DNA of 64,000 nt from Eurosta solidaginis (GCF_040869045.1 NC_090319.1:306330998-306394997); one strand, 5' to 3'. Positions 25,701 to 40,700 are shown, counted from the stretch's first letter. The notes: a model not told the origin generated them from the letters alone. Program-made: numbers and translations.

Positions 25701-28700
25701 CTCCCCATGCAAGCCAAGACCTATATGCTTAACTTGTTTAACAACATTCTTTCTTCCAGCATCATTCCACAGGAATGGAAAACAAGCATCATTATTCCCA
25801 TTCATAAAAGCAAAAAGCCAAAAAATAAAATAGAAGGCTACAGACCCATCTCTCTCATATCATGTACTAGCAAGGTTCTAGAAAAAATTATATCCAAACG
25901 TATTAACTGGTACTTACAGCGTAATAACTTAATTCATCCGAAGCAAGTTCGCTTTAAAAGGCGCTCAGGAACCACCGATGCATTATTGTATTTGGATAAT
26001 CAAATTGCAAAAAGCATTCGGGCCAAAAATCATATCTCTATCCTCTCCATAGAGTTTGAAAAGGCTTTCGACCGTATTGGGACTCATGCTATAGTCGACC
26101 AACTTAAGGAATGGAAACTAGGTCCAAAAATAATTAATTTTGTTATTTCATTTTTAAGCAATAGGAAGTTCAAGGTAAAAGTAGATAATTACTACTTTAA
26201 TATAGTGCCGCTGACTAATGGAATCCCACAAGGCTCCCCTCTTTCCGTGACACTGTTCTTAATAGCTTTTGAAAAATTAAATAGGATTATCACCAAACAC
26301 CCATTCTTTAACCACTGTATGTATGCCGACGACCTCTGCATCATAGTCAACCACAAAAACCAAAATGCAATTCAAAGTAATGTTACCAATTTATTTGCCG
26401 AAATCTTCGAATGGGGTAATAACACAGGGGCTAAACTCAACGTATCCAAGACAAAGGCAATTCATATATGCAGAAAACGCAATTGCACTCCCGTTGATAT
26501 TTACAATAACCTAGATAAAATTGATACATGACAGATATAAGAATCTTAGGAATAATTGTCGATAATAAATACAACTTTACAACACATATAACTTATCTAA
26601 AAGAAGCACTAACCAAAAGAATGAATCTGATTAAATGCATTACCAGCTTCCACAGCAACGCACACACCAACACTGTAATCAATATTATAAAAGCAGTTTT
26701 AATTTCAGAGATCGAATACGGGCTTGCAATTTACGGGCACACCACCAAATCAAGGCTTAGACCTATAGAAAACATTTACAATTCTGCTGCCCGATATGCA
26801 CTTGGAGCATTCAGAACTACCCCACTTTTGAATTTACAAACTGAGAGCGGGCTAGGGAGCCTGTACGACAGAATAAACATCAACACGGCCAAGCTTGCAA
26901 CAAAGCTTCTGATTCCCACCGAAAAAACACTGCTTCACTTTAAAAATAGCCACTCACAGGGCTACCGACCATCCACAAGAAACAACTGCTTGTCAACAAT
27001 AGAGCGAATCGCTTATAAGATTCAAGAGATTGCTTTGAATGAAACACCTCGTCGAAAATTCGTTCCATACCGACCACCATGGTTCTTTCAAAAAACTTGC
27101 ATCATAACAACCCTTATGAATCTCTCGAAACATTCTACAAGTAAAAGTGCTTACATTACCCTCTTCCGAAAGACAGCCGAAGACTACACCGCTGCCGGAT
27201 GGCAATTCCACTACACAGACGGATCCAAAACCGCATCAGCTACAGGGTACGCTATTGTGAACCATAACTATGATACCATTCAACTTTCGTTACTCAGTCC
27301 AACGACGAAGCTATACTTGATGCTGTAAAGTGGTTAAAAAGCCAAAAAGGCAAGCACGTGGTGTGCTCCGACCCACAATCCTGCATAAAAGCTGTGATGA
27401 ACATATCACACCATAATGATTCCATTTACGAAATAAGAGATATACTCATCCGCTTCCCGCAAAAAATTAAAATTATGTGGATCCCTGGGCATGCCGGGAT
27501 TCATGGTAACACTATGGCCGATGAGGCAGCAAAATTCAGCACCTCAGCTCCACTAAAACTTAAATTCACATAGCATAGATCAGATATCCTACGAACCGTT
27601 AACACGGCATTAAGTACCTACAAACGGGAGATTTGGGACAATTACCAGCATGTATACAAGAATATTAACCCTAATGGAAAAGCAGCCATATACCCACGCA
27701 ATATTCCCAAAAGAGACCTTCAAAAATACACTCGGATACGCTTGGGTCATACACGGCTCACCCACTCCCACATATTTTCCCGAACCTCGCCGCCGATATG
27801 CAGCCTCTGCGACCAAGCACAATTAACTGTACCACATCTAATATTTGATTGCAATACAATCTCTAACATTTGTAATAACCACAACAAAACCATGGCAGAA
27901 CTATTAACAATTACATCTGAAGAAAATATTAAAATATTTACAAAATACTGAGAACTTGTCAACTATATTTTGATATTTGACTTTTATAATTGCAGGCTGA
28001 AAACCTTAGTCGTTAGTGCCTAGCTTTAAGTTTATTGTATAATTTATTATGCAAATAAATAAATAATAATAATAATAATAATTTGATACCCATAATAAAA
28101 AAACACATTCTAGGTGTATCCGGGTCCATGCTTTGGCTTATATATCGAGACCGTAGTCATCCAGCGGTGTAAAACTTACTCTGTACTAAAGCATACATCA
28201 AAAAATTCAATTTGATTCCCATAATGTAAAAACACATTCTAGGTGTATCCGGGTCCACGTTTTGGGCTATATCTCGAGACCCTAGCCTCCCAGTTGTATG
28301 AAAATTATCCTGTACTATAGCAGTCATCAACAGCTTTCATTTGATATCCATATTGTATAAACACATTCTAGGGGTACCCGGGTCCACGTTTTGGGCTATA
28401 TCTCGAGACCCTAGCCTCCCAGTTGTATGAAAATTATCCTGTACTATAGCAATCATCAACAGCTTTCATTTGACATCTATATTGTATAAACACATTCTAA
28501 GGGTATCCGGGTCCATGTTTTAGCCTATATCTCGAGACCCTAGTCACCCAGGGGTATGAAAATTATCCTGTACTATAGCACTCACCAACAGCTTTCATTT
28601 GATATCCATATTGTATAAACACATTCTAGGGGTACACGGGCCCACGTTTTGATCTCAAGACCCTATCCTCCCAGTTGTATGAAAATTATCCTGTACCATA

Positions 28701-31700
28701 GCACTCATCAACAGCTTTCATTTGATATCCATATTGTATAAACACATTCTAGGGGTACCCGGGTCCACGTTTTGGGCTATATCTCGAGACCCTAGCCTCC
28801 CAGTTGTATGAAAATTATCCTGTACCATACCACTCATCAACAGCTTTCATTTGATATCCATGTTGTATAAACACATTCTAGGGGTACCCGGGTCCACGTT
28901 TTGGGCTATATCTCGAGACCCTAGCCTCCCAGTTGTATGAAAATTATCCTGTACTATAGCACTCATCAACAGCTTTCATTTGATATCCATATTGTATAAA
29001 CACATTCTAGGGGTACCCGGGTCCACGTTTTGGGCTATATCTCGAGACCCTAGCCTCCCAGTTGTATGAAAATTATCCTGTACTATAGCAATCATCAACA
29101 GCTTTCATTTGACATCTATATTGTGTAAACACATTCTAAGGGTATCCGGGTCCACGTTTTGGCCTATATCTCGAGACCCTAGTTACCCAGGGGTATGAAA
29201 ATTATCCTGTACTATAGCACTCATTAACAGCTTTCATTTGATATCCATATTGTATAAACACATTCTAGGGGTAATTCAAAGCTGTGTTATTCGTTTACAG
29301 TAACTGTGTAAGCTTACATAAATATACGTTATAACATAACGTAATTTGTATTTTTTGGTAATCGGTCTTTCTCGTTCACTAAGCATTCACTTTATTTTGC
29401 CTGCAAAACGGTACACGTTTTTAACAGTTATTTAAGGTCATTAAATAACTGTTTCAAAATATCGGTTTCGGGCACTGTTATTTGCGATCGTTTGAAAATA
29501 GATAGAATTTTTATTGTTAACATTATACAGTTGGGCACAAAAATACTGACAAATTTTAACACCTTTTTACTTCTATTTGAATAAATTTTATACCAATTTT
29601 AATTTTTTTTTGCACTCGAGTGTACTACGGAAGCCATCTAATGTTGTTCAGAAAACATGCACTGCAGAATATTTATTTGTAATTCAGAAAGGATAAATCG
29701 CAGTCCATAATAGTCAAATGTACTTCAGATGTAGTTAAATGCACTTAAGAGTAATCAAAAGTATTTCAGAACAATCGATTTAAATTCAGAAACTGTAAAT
29801 GGTACTTCAGAATAGCAAATTGTCTTTCAGAAACCGTAAATTGTATTTGTTACATCGACAATAGAATCCGAAACACCAAGCAAAATAGACTAGATTTTTC
29901 ACTCCATTAGGCATTCAATAAAGCAATAATGAGATAATTAAGACTTATTGTATGGAAGATTGAGGGCTTTAATGTAGAAAACCTGACTAATTATTTCATT
30001 AAGCCTCTGTCTGAAATTGGCATAAAATGCGCCAAATTTAATTTATTATATGAAACAAAATCTGAAACACTGTCCAGTAAACACATTGTAAAAGCATTGA
30101 AGGAGATTTCAAACTAGTACTTTTTTCGGTTAAAATGCATTTGAATCCAAAATTGCACACTCTCATTATTTCCTAAAATTTTAAACAAAATTTGGAAGTT
30201 TTTCGAATTAATTAATTTAAAATAATAAAAAATGTAATATAACTAACAAAATTTTTTTGACTAGTAGGTGTAGGTGTAAGGGTTGGAAAATAAAAAAAAA
30301 ACCGATTTTTCAGTAAATAATGAATAGGAATCGCGCCTTGAAATTCTTTTAAAATGGGCATTGTGCCGATCACTTTCGATAAAATGAATTTTACAAATAT
30401 GATAAATATGAAAAATAAATGTAAGGCGCGATAACCTCCGAGAAATCTAAGGCCGAGCTTCTCTTCCAATTTGCGTCGTGCTCCTCTTGATTTTCCGTAC
30501 AAATTGGCCGGACGGGACCTACATGTTTTATGCCGACTCCGAACGGCATCTGCAAGGCACTGAGAGCTTTTCATGGCAGAAATACACCCGGAGCGCTTGC
30601 CAAACACTGCCGAGGGGCGACCCCGCTTAGAAAAATTGTCTTCTAATGGAAAAACCTTATTTCTAAAATTTTGATGTTGCTTTGCCCGGGGTGTGAACCC
30701 AGGGCATACGGTGTGGTAGGCGGAGCACGCTACCATCACACCACGGTGGCCGCACGAACTATCATATACATATATTTTTTCTAATTTGGAAACCAAATCT
30801 ATAAATAATGTTTTGGTTGTAAAGATGGAGATTCGGGCTATTAGCAAGCTTTGGGCAATTTTGGTCGTTGTGCTTTTGTTTAACTATATTTTATTAAAAT
30901 AATTTGATAAAAATAAACGATTGTGAGCACACACACGCTTTCCAAGGCAGTCGGTTCTATGTACCGGAGCGACTCGGGATTTTTCCCGACCAAGGACTGT
31001 CATTTCAGTGTGACCCCATTTAATTTGTTGCGTCCCTCCCACAAATTGTCATCCTCCCAGCAGCTCCTTGCAGCAGGACTGCTCCATACTCTCTTACTCC
31101 AGGAAGGCATCGAATCCAATCCGGGTCCGTCTCCTGACCCCGGTCCTGAGAAATGGTTTTGCTGCATCTGCCGGAAAAGAATCTTCTTAGGACGGTCATA
31201 CTCTGTTCAGTGTGTCTCGTGCAAGGGATGGTTGCATCGGACAGGTTGTTCTGGGCTTGATCCCAAAACCCGACGTCAAAGTAACTTTTATAAATCTTTG
31301 TGGCTCCTTGCTGTTCACGCCCAAGGGCGTCCCGTAGTCCACGCCAAAGCGCCCCCCCCACTACCTACCCGCATTATCTTAGGCGATTTCAATGTCCATC
31401 GTGATCTATGGCATTCAAACTTGCGGGCGGACAGTAGGGGTGAGATGTTGGCGGATCAAATAGAAGAAACTACGTTCTGCACAATAAACGGAGACGCCCC
31501 AAACACGTATGGTAGGAAGCTGTCACAGCTCGCCAGAATCTCAATCGTGAGCGCAGAACTCATAAACTGCGTCAACTGGCAGCCGATGGTAACATTTGCA
31601 TCCGACCACCTGCCCATACTTGTTTCGCTCGAGCGTACCGCCGACTTCATCGTCACCGAAAAACGCACTTTCATAAACTTCAAAAAAGGAAAGTGAGAAG

Positions 31701-34700
31701 AATATAAATCTTTTACAGACAACCGCTTTGCTGCCCTCCCTATCCCGACTGATGCCCGCCAAGGGGAGCGTGCCTTCCGTAAGGTCATTGAATCCGCCTC
31801 GGCACGTTTCATTCCCGCCGGGAGAATTCCCGAAATCCGGCCCACTTCCCGGTGGAGGCCGCAAACTTAGCGAGAGAACGTGACCTTATAAGACAGCTTG
31901 ATCCAGGCGACCCCCAAATAAGGGATATAAACCAACGCATCAGATTGCTTGTGGACGAACACAAGCGGGCGAAATGGGAGGAGCACCTAAGAGGTTGTAA
32001 CCTCTCTACCGGTGTGGGTAAACTTTGGTCCACCGTAAAGTCCCTATCGAATCCGACTAAGCACAAAGACAAAGTTTCCATCGCCTTTGGCGACAAAGTG
32101 CTGTCGGATGCGAAAAAATGCGCGAGCGCTTTCTGCCGACAATATATAATGCATCCTACGGTCGACAAAGATAGACGGAGAGCCAATAGATACGCACATA
32201 AACACAAATTCAGCGCGTCACCAATCACCATCACCGCTAAAGAGGTTGAGGACGCCATTGGTCGCGCTAAACCATCCATAGCAGTGGGCCCAGACGGCAT
32301 AGCCATGCCGATGCTTAAAAGCCTAGGGAAAGAGGGTTTCAAATATTTAGCGCATGTCTTCAACCTGTCTTTTTCCACCTTTGTCATACCCGAGAAATGG
32401 AAAATGGCCAAGGTGGTCCCGCTACTAAAGACTGGGAAACCAGCTAACATAGGTGAGTCGTATCGTCCGATATCTCTCCTATCGCCAGTGGCAAAGACGC
32501 TTGAAGCCATTTTGCTCCCTTATTTCCAAGCAAATTTGCAGCTAGCCCCTCATCAGCATGGCTTCAGAAAACTCCATAGCACTACCACCGCGCTAAATGC
32601 CATTAGCACCCAGATAAATTGCGGTTTAAATCAATACCCCCACCATAGAACAGTACTCGTAGCGCTAGACCTATCAAAAGCTTTTGATACGGTCAACCAT
32701 GGCTCGTTACTGCAAGACCCGGAAGGGTCTACCCTTCCCCCATGTCTTAAAAGGTGGACCGCAAATTATCTGGGTGGTCGGCAGGCATCGGTGCAATTTA
32801 GAAACGAAACATCAAAACCAAGGGGAATTAAACAAGGGGAGCCACAGGGTGGTGTCCTATCCCCACTTTTGTTTAATTTCTACATATCTAAGCTACCTTC
32901 ACCACCGGAAGGAGTCACAATCGTTTCCTACGCCGATGACTGCACAATAATGGCCACAGGCCCAGGCCCAAAGATCGATGCGCTATGCAATAAAATAAAC
33001 GGCTACCTCCTGATCTCTCCAGTTTTTTCGCCTCGCGAAACCTGGCATTATCACCGACCAAATCTTCCGCGACCTTATTTACAACATGGACGTCCCAAAT
33101 GTCGACCATTTTGAACATCCACGTCGACGGCACTACGCTACCGACTGTCCTACACCCCAAAATCTTGGGTGTGACGTTTGATCAGGATCTACATTTTGGT
33201 GAGCAAGCAGCCGCAATTGTTCCGAGAATTCAGAGCCGTAACAAAATCCTCAAATCCCTCGCTGGCAGTACCTGGGGAAAAGATAAAGAAACGCTCATGA
33301 CTACATACAAAGCAATTAGCCAGCCGATTACGTGCTACGCGTCACCCATATGGTCGCCAAGCCTAAAAATTACCCACTGGAAGAAACTACAGGCCTGCCA
33401 AAATACTGCTCTCAGAATCGCCACGGGCTGTCTTCTTATGTCCCCAGAACACCATCTGCATAATGAGGCGAGAATACTCCCCATCAGGGAGAGAAATGAG
33501 ATGCTGACCAAACAGTTCCTGTTGAATACCCAGAAACCTGGGCATCCCAACAGACATCTGATTGATGAACCAGCACCGCCTAGGGGCTTAAGGAGTCATC
33601 TCCGTAAGTATTTTGAGGAAATACGGCACCTGAGAACCCAGCCGTATGAAGCGAAAAAACACAAGCAGGTCCTTGGTGAACTCCATAAACAGGCGTCGGA
33701 CCTTTATGCCGGGAATTGCCCGGTGAATCCAGTACTTAAAGAAAAGTATCCAAAACTCGCGGAAGAGGAACGCATACTCCCCAGGGAAACGCGTGTCACT
33801 CTTGCTCAACTTCGTTCTGGATACTGTAACAGGTTAAACTCTTACCTATCCAGAATCAACCCCGACATACAAAATGTATGCCCCGCTTGCAATGTGTCCC
33901 CACATGACACCAACCATCTCTTTAATTGTAATGTGGAACCAACGCCACTAACACCCCTTTCCTTATGGTCCACCCCTGTTGAAACGGCAAGTTTCCTTGG
34001 ACTCCCGTTAGAGGATATTGATGACAATTTGTGATCGGTCGCGGCTATTAGGTGGGGCGAGCATTGCTACAACAACAACAACAACAACAACATTGTGAGC
34101 ACACAAAGAAATCTATTTGTACTATGGCACTATTATGAATATTTGCACTGCATTACCGGAAGTTGCTGTCATACGCCAGATGCAAGCTGTAAGTTTTAAT
34201 TGAGTGATAGAACAGCTGATTTCTGTTGATATTTGATAAACGAGTTTTAGATTGGTTGCGCAAGATGCGCACCGGTACGGCTTGTTATTCATAAATTTAA
34301 AACTGTTTTAATAACACCCTATCTGAGCTCAAATTCAATACATTTTGCTACAACCTGGGGGAGATAGGGCTTTTTCGAAACGGCAGCTGCGATAATGATA
34401 TTCCACTCAGCAGTCGATTTGCTGTATGTATCTAATACAGACAAGTGTGCGATCCTAGATAAAATGGGAGCTAGATCAAAATTTTAAATTTCGAAGTTGT
34501 GAGTAACTACGCGTTTCTGTATTCAATACCTACTGAACTAGATTTACTTATACCTTCACTAGTCAGCGAGAAAATACTTTGTAAAAAAATGTTAATTAAA
34601 TTGCAGAGAAATAATCAGTTTATCGCGTTTCCTGAACATTGCGATTTTTTGAGTTGATTGCGGTTTTGCTCGGGGTGTGCGATATAACATTATTTAAGTA

Positions 34701-37700
34701 ATATTTTGTTAAGCTTTATACGTTAAAAAAAATTCCAACTTCCCAATATTTCGCGTTGCTTATTTATTGTTTAACACTGTATGTAATTGTTATGGTATGC
34801 TTACACTTCGATAAAGACTCCACAGCTGTTTACGAATTTTTAGTGGCATAGTAAAGCGACATTCCTTTAAAATTAACCAGCACATGCATTAAAAGCATTC
34901 AAAGCGAACGACAAACAATTAACACATCTGTATATGTACAAATGGATGCAAATAAGTAAGTTTATATATAAAAATACTACTCAAAGCGAAATCAAAACAA
35001 GTAAGGAAGCCTAAGTACGGGTGTAACCGAACATTACATACTCAGCTGAGCGCTTTAGAGACAAAATACGGGAAAATCGCCATGTAGGAAAATGAACCTA
35101 GGGTAACCCTGGAATGTGTTTGTATCACATGGGTATCAAATGGAAGGCAATAAAGAGTATTTTAAAAGAGAGTGAGCCTTAGTTCTATAGGTGGACGCCT
35201 TTTCGAGATATCGCTATAAATGTGGACGGGGGGTGACTCTAGAATGTGTTTGTACGATATGGGTATCAAATTAAAGGTATTAATGAGGGTTTTAAAAGGG
35301 AGTGGCCATTAGTTGTATATGTGAAGGCGGTTTCGAGATATCGACCAAAATGTGGACCAGGGTGACCCAGAATATCATCTGTAGGGTACCGCTAATTCAT
35401 TTATATATGTAATACCACGAACAGTATTCCTGTCATGATTCCAAGGGCTTTGGATTTCGCCCTGCAGAACTTTTTCATTTTCTTCTATTTAATATGGTAG
35501 GCGCCACACCCATTTTACAAAGTTTTTTCTAAAGTTATATTTTGCGTCAATAAACCAATCCAATTACCATGTTTCATCCCCTTTTTCGTATTTGGTATAG
35601 AATTATGACATTTTTTTATTTTCCGTAATTTTCGATATCGGAAACGTGGGCGTGGTCATAGTCGGATTTCGGCTATTTTTTATACCAAGATAAAGTGAGT
35701 TCAGATAAGTACTTGAACTAAGTTTAATAAAGATATATCGATTTTTGCTCAAGTTATCGTGTTAACGGCCGAGCGGAAGGACAGACGGTCGACTGTGTAT
35801 AAAAACTGGGCGTGGTTTCAACCGATTTCGCCCATTTTCACAGAAAACAGTTACCGTTATAGAGTCTATGCCCCTACCAAATTTCGCAAGGATTGTTCAA
35901 TTTTTGTTCGACTTATGGCATTAAAAGTATTCTAGACGAATTAAATGAAAAAGGGCGGAGCCACGCCCATTTTGAAAATTTCTTTTATTTTTGGATTTTG
36001 TTGCACCATATCATTATTGGAGTTGAATGTTGACATAATTTACTTATATACTGTAAAGATATTAAATTTTTTGTTATAATTTGACTTAAAAAATTTTTTT
36101 TTAAAGTAGGCGTGTTCGTCATCTGATTTTTCTGATTTTTATTAAGCGCATATATAGTAATAGGAGAAACGTTCCTGCCAAATTTCATCATGATTTCTTC
36201 AACGACTACCAAATTACAGCTTGCAAAACTTTTAAATTGCCTTCTTTTAAAAGTGGGCGGTACCACGCCCATTGTCCAACATTTTACTAATTTTCTATTC
36301 TGCTTCATCGCTTTATCCGTCTTTGGTAATGAATTATCGCACTTTTTCGGTTTTTCGAAATTTTCGATATCGAAAAAGTGGGCGTGGTTATAGTCCGATT
36401 TCGTTCATTTTAAATAGCGATCTAAGATGAGTGCCCAGGAACGAACATATCAAATTTCATTAAGATACCTCAAAATTTACTCAAGTTATCGTGTTTACGG
36501 ACGGACGGACGAATATGGCTAAATAAATTTCTTTTTTCGCCCAGATCATTTTGATATGTATTTATTTTGAAGTCTATACCTATCTCGATTAGTTTATGCC
36601 GTTACGGACTACACGTTATGCGAACAAAATTAATATGCTCTGTGAGCTCTGCTCAGCTGAGCATAAAAATACTACTCAAAGCAAAATCAAAATAAAAACT
36701 TAAAAATTAGGTACTATATTTTTTTAAATACTCTTGCTTCGGATTCCAGCCCAAGGCCTGTAACAATAAGGATATTCTCTCTGACAAGCAGCCATAGAAA
36801 ACGTAGAAAGTTTTCTACACGCAGGATCAAATAGAAAGGATATTTATTTTATAAGTGGTGCGTTCTCTGGTGTTGTATACTTGGTCTAGAAAACGCCGAA
36901 TATTATCTGCGTAAATGTTACTACGTTGACTACTGAGAGAATTGCCCCAATAACTTTTATGATAATTTTTTGTTTAGCTCGAACTCGAACCATTATTATC
37001 AATAGGCCAATAAAAACAAAAACTTTTTTAAATACTTTAGTGGAACAAAAATTAAGCAACTAATCAAAAGCTTACAGTTGAGAAAATATATACATATGTA
37101 CAAATAAAATAAAAACATTTTTGCTTAACTAAGTCTACAACAACATTTCTAAATTGTTAACTAAAAAGAAAAATAAATATAAAAGGACTCACCCTCCACG
37201 TACGCCATGCACTTGCTATAATTATTTGACTTTGTCGCATACGCAAATAACGCTTTCTTGCCACAAACCTGCGAAATTTCGTCTGTATTAATATGGCTAA
37301 TTCATTGATGCGCTCTCTTCGAAATTGTTCCAGTTCATATTCGGTGCGTGGACTACGAACAAACACATTTTTCGTACCGATCGTAAATTCTGCCGCTGGC
37401 AATGGTAAACTACGTATGATAAGAGCAATACCTTCAATAATACTACAACCATGACCTGAACCAACGTCAACAGTACTTCCACTAGCAGCGGAGGCGCTAT
37501 GATAATGTGGCCATGTTGAACTATTTAATAATTTGTAACGATTGAAAAATTTAACATGCGGCAAATGGAAGCAATGTCCCGTGCGACATAGATGTACCAA
37601 TGGCATTAGCGACATATAGCGCACTTGATGTTGCACCAAAGCCAAATCGTAACTGTGCGGCTGTTTACAGTCATTCGGTTTTATACAAAATACATAATGT

Positions 37701-40700
37701 GTGCGACGATTTTTGATTATTGCTAATAATGTATGCAATTGTGTACGAATGTTTGAGCTGAGCGTAGTCGGTTTTCGTGACACCTGACGACGGGGATTTC
37801 CTAAAAATAAAGAATAGTTTTAGCACTGAGACAATACAACAAACAAATGATAATGCCTCAAACAACACCTCTGCTGGGTGTCCAAACGTTTAAAAGTCCC
37901 TAAAAGTGTTCATTGATAGATGTCATAAAGATAAATTAATTAAGATCCTTGTTGACACCTCTGGTATCGCTTCTAGTTCTAGACTAGCTATTAGAAACAC
38001 TCTGGGAATGCAACTTTAATTCGTATAATATCAATTTTAATAAACTCTGTTTAAGCATATTTTATTGAAATTACCTTCAGGAAACAGGCTTTGAACAAGC
38101 GACAATTTACTCTGATACAATGCACCGCTGACAAACTTTGGCAGAACATCAGAATTTTTTTCCAGAAATCGATGTACAGAATAGCTAACTACATTAGCAA
38201 AGTGGCGAATCCTGAAATTCAAGAAAAAATAATATTTTTTAGAAAGTGCATTTTTGAAAAATTGTGGGCGTGCAAGCTGTGAAAAATGCGTGAAAAGTGA
38301 CGGAAACATATACTGTAAAAAAATTTTAATACACTGAAAAAATTTGTTTTCCTAAAATAATATTTTAAACTTGAAAAAACTTCAAAGGCCAAGCCTTTTA
38401 AAATAAAATATATTGCTTTAGAAAGGTCTATTTAATATATATAACATATCTAAAAACTAAAATGGCGTATTTTTTTATTTTTTTTTTATTTTAAGTAAAT
38501 GCATCTCTTTATTTTTGATATTATGTTACCTTTGAGCTGTGATAACTACGGAATGGCTCAACCGATTTCAAAGATCTTGGTACCATTGGAAAGCTATTCA
38601 GATACACTCTAAAAAAATTTTAATACACTGAAAACATTTTTTCCCTAAAATAATATTTTAAACTTGAAAAAAAAACTTCAAAGGCCAAGCGTTTTAAAAT
38701 AAAATATATTTTTTTTAGAAAGGTCTATTTAATGTATATAACATATCCAAAAACTAAAATGGCGTATTTTTTTTTTAATTTTAAGTAAATTCATCTCTTT
38801 ATTTTTGATATTATGGTACCTTTGAGCTGTGATAACTACGGAATGGCTCAACCGATTTCAAAGATCTTGGTACCATTGGAAAGGTATTCGAATCGGCGTT
38901 CGAAAATATACACGGCAGAAAAATTTTCTTACACTGAAAAATTGTTTGTTTCAAAAATAAAATTTTAAACTTGGAAAAAACTTCAAATGCCAAGCGTTTT
39001 AAAATTTTAAATTTTTTAGAAAGGTCTATTTAATATATACATACAACATATACAAAAACTAAAATGGCGTTTTTTTTCTTTTTTTTATAAAAATTTTTAA
39101 GTAAATTCATCTCTTTATTTTTGATATTATGGTACCTTTGAGCTGTGATAACTACGGAATGGCTCAACCGATTTCTAAGAAATTAGAAAGGCATTCAAAT
39201 AGGTTATCGAAGTATTTTTAATACACTGAAAAGCTTTTTTTTGTTTTTAAATGCTTGATCTTTGTAATTTTTTCAAACGTAAAAAAAATGGTTTTAAAAA
39301 ACCTAAAAAAAACCGCTTACGGAGATGGCTTCTTATGCCCCTGTTCGGATGCCAAGGTTTCTGGGCGAGGCGAAGAAACTGGAGAGATCAGGGAGATAGC
39401 CGTTTATTTTGTCACAAAGCTTATCGATCTGTGGGCCTGGGCCTAGGCCTTGACCATTATTGTGCAGTCATCGGCGTAGGAAATAATAGTGACTCCACCC
39501 TGTGGCACCCCTTGTTTAATTCTTCTTGGTTTGGATTTTGCGTTCCTGAATTGCACATATGCCTGCCGACCGACAGATTTGCGGTCCACCTTTTAAGATT
39601 TGGAGGAAAGGAGAGACCCTTCTAGGTCTTGCAGTAACGTGCCATGGTTGACCGTATCAAAAGCTTTTAACAGGTCTAACGCAATGAGTACTGTGGGGGT
39701 TTTGATTTAATCCGCTATTTATCTAAGTACTAAACGCATTTAAAACTTATTACTGCTGTTTTAGTATGGCTAGTCGGTACTTCGTTCGAACCGCACCAAT
39801 TGGCCTTAACAATGACAATGAATATTTGTTACAGAGCTGATATTTTATACACAGCGTATGAATCTGCTTATATTTTTTATAGAGCATATATGTAGCTACT
39901 TCCTTCCCTCAATAGCGTAGGTACCTTGTCGTTGGTGTGAGGGCTTAGCCGAACCCAATAGCGCCCGAATGTGGGGTTGAGCAGTTTAGGGTTGACGTCT
40001 ACGCCGTTTTGCCTCATATGAGGCGGCGGGATGTCGGTGAGCAAGAACTGCCAACCCCTAATTCAGGGTATTATGCGGACCGCGCCTATTTGACGACCTT
40101 ACCACAGTAAGGGGCGCTGTGGCGGGCGGTTCTTTCCCCATATTTAAAACTGGACTGCTGAGCCCGCAAAAACTTCAAAAAAAAAAAAATTCGCCATATA
40201 AATCGTTCCCGAGATGGTCGGGCTAGCACCGTAATGGTGCTGTGTTACCGGAGCGTACCGGATCTGTATCCGGCAAAGGACCATCACATCGATAACACTC
40301 GCCAAAGACTTCGGGGAGTAACCTTATCGCCACAACAACAACAACATTGTAAAAAGCAAAATTTAAGAAATATTTATTCTCACTTTGTTGAGCATTCAAT
40401 TAGTGACGCGCAGAATTGAGAGGCAATCGAATCATACGACGATAGCTATCAAAAAGAAGATCCTCAGTTAAAGGAACTGCTGGTTAATTCATGAAAATAT
40501 GAGAATAGCTGTATCACTTCAAAATCCTCAACAGTAATATAATTGTAGGTACTTTACATGTTCTTTTATTCGAGGGGAATGGATCTGATATAGCAATTAC
40601 GCAATCGTCTGCATATACAATCTTCACTCCATTTTTACTGAGCTCCAGCAGATTCCCGTTCAGCGCGACCACCCACAGAAGCGGTGAGAGAACTCTCCTC

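Larger units (their letters stand above)
22846..28079 (+). mobile_element. I-type LINE with (TAA)n tail, near full length (TSD 12 bp)
   Basis: 5.2 kb. A 12-bp target duplication 'aatttgataccc' is found at 22834-22845 and 28080-28091. The 3' end is a (TAA)n run, as in the Drosophila I factor. Two ORFs: a zinc-knuckle ORF1, and an ORF2 with endonuclease, RT and RNase H. The presence of RNase H fits the I clade better than Jockey. ORF2 has several frameshifts. Confidence 0.88.
30934..34091 (+). mobile_element. Non-LTR retrotransposon with (CAA)n tail (TSD 14 bp)
   Basis: 3.16 kb. A 14-bp target duplication 'attgtgagcacaca' is at 30920-30933 and 34092-34105. The 3' end is (ACA)n. It codes for a finger-containing N-terminal protein, a partial endonuclease and an RT with a C-terminal finger, and there is no RNase H. 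It has lost sequence between the finger and the endonuclease. The clade is uncertain (CR1, Jockey or LOA type). Confidence 0.87.
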
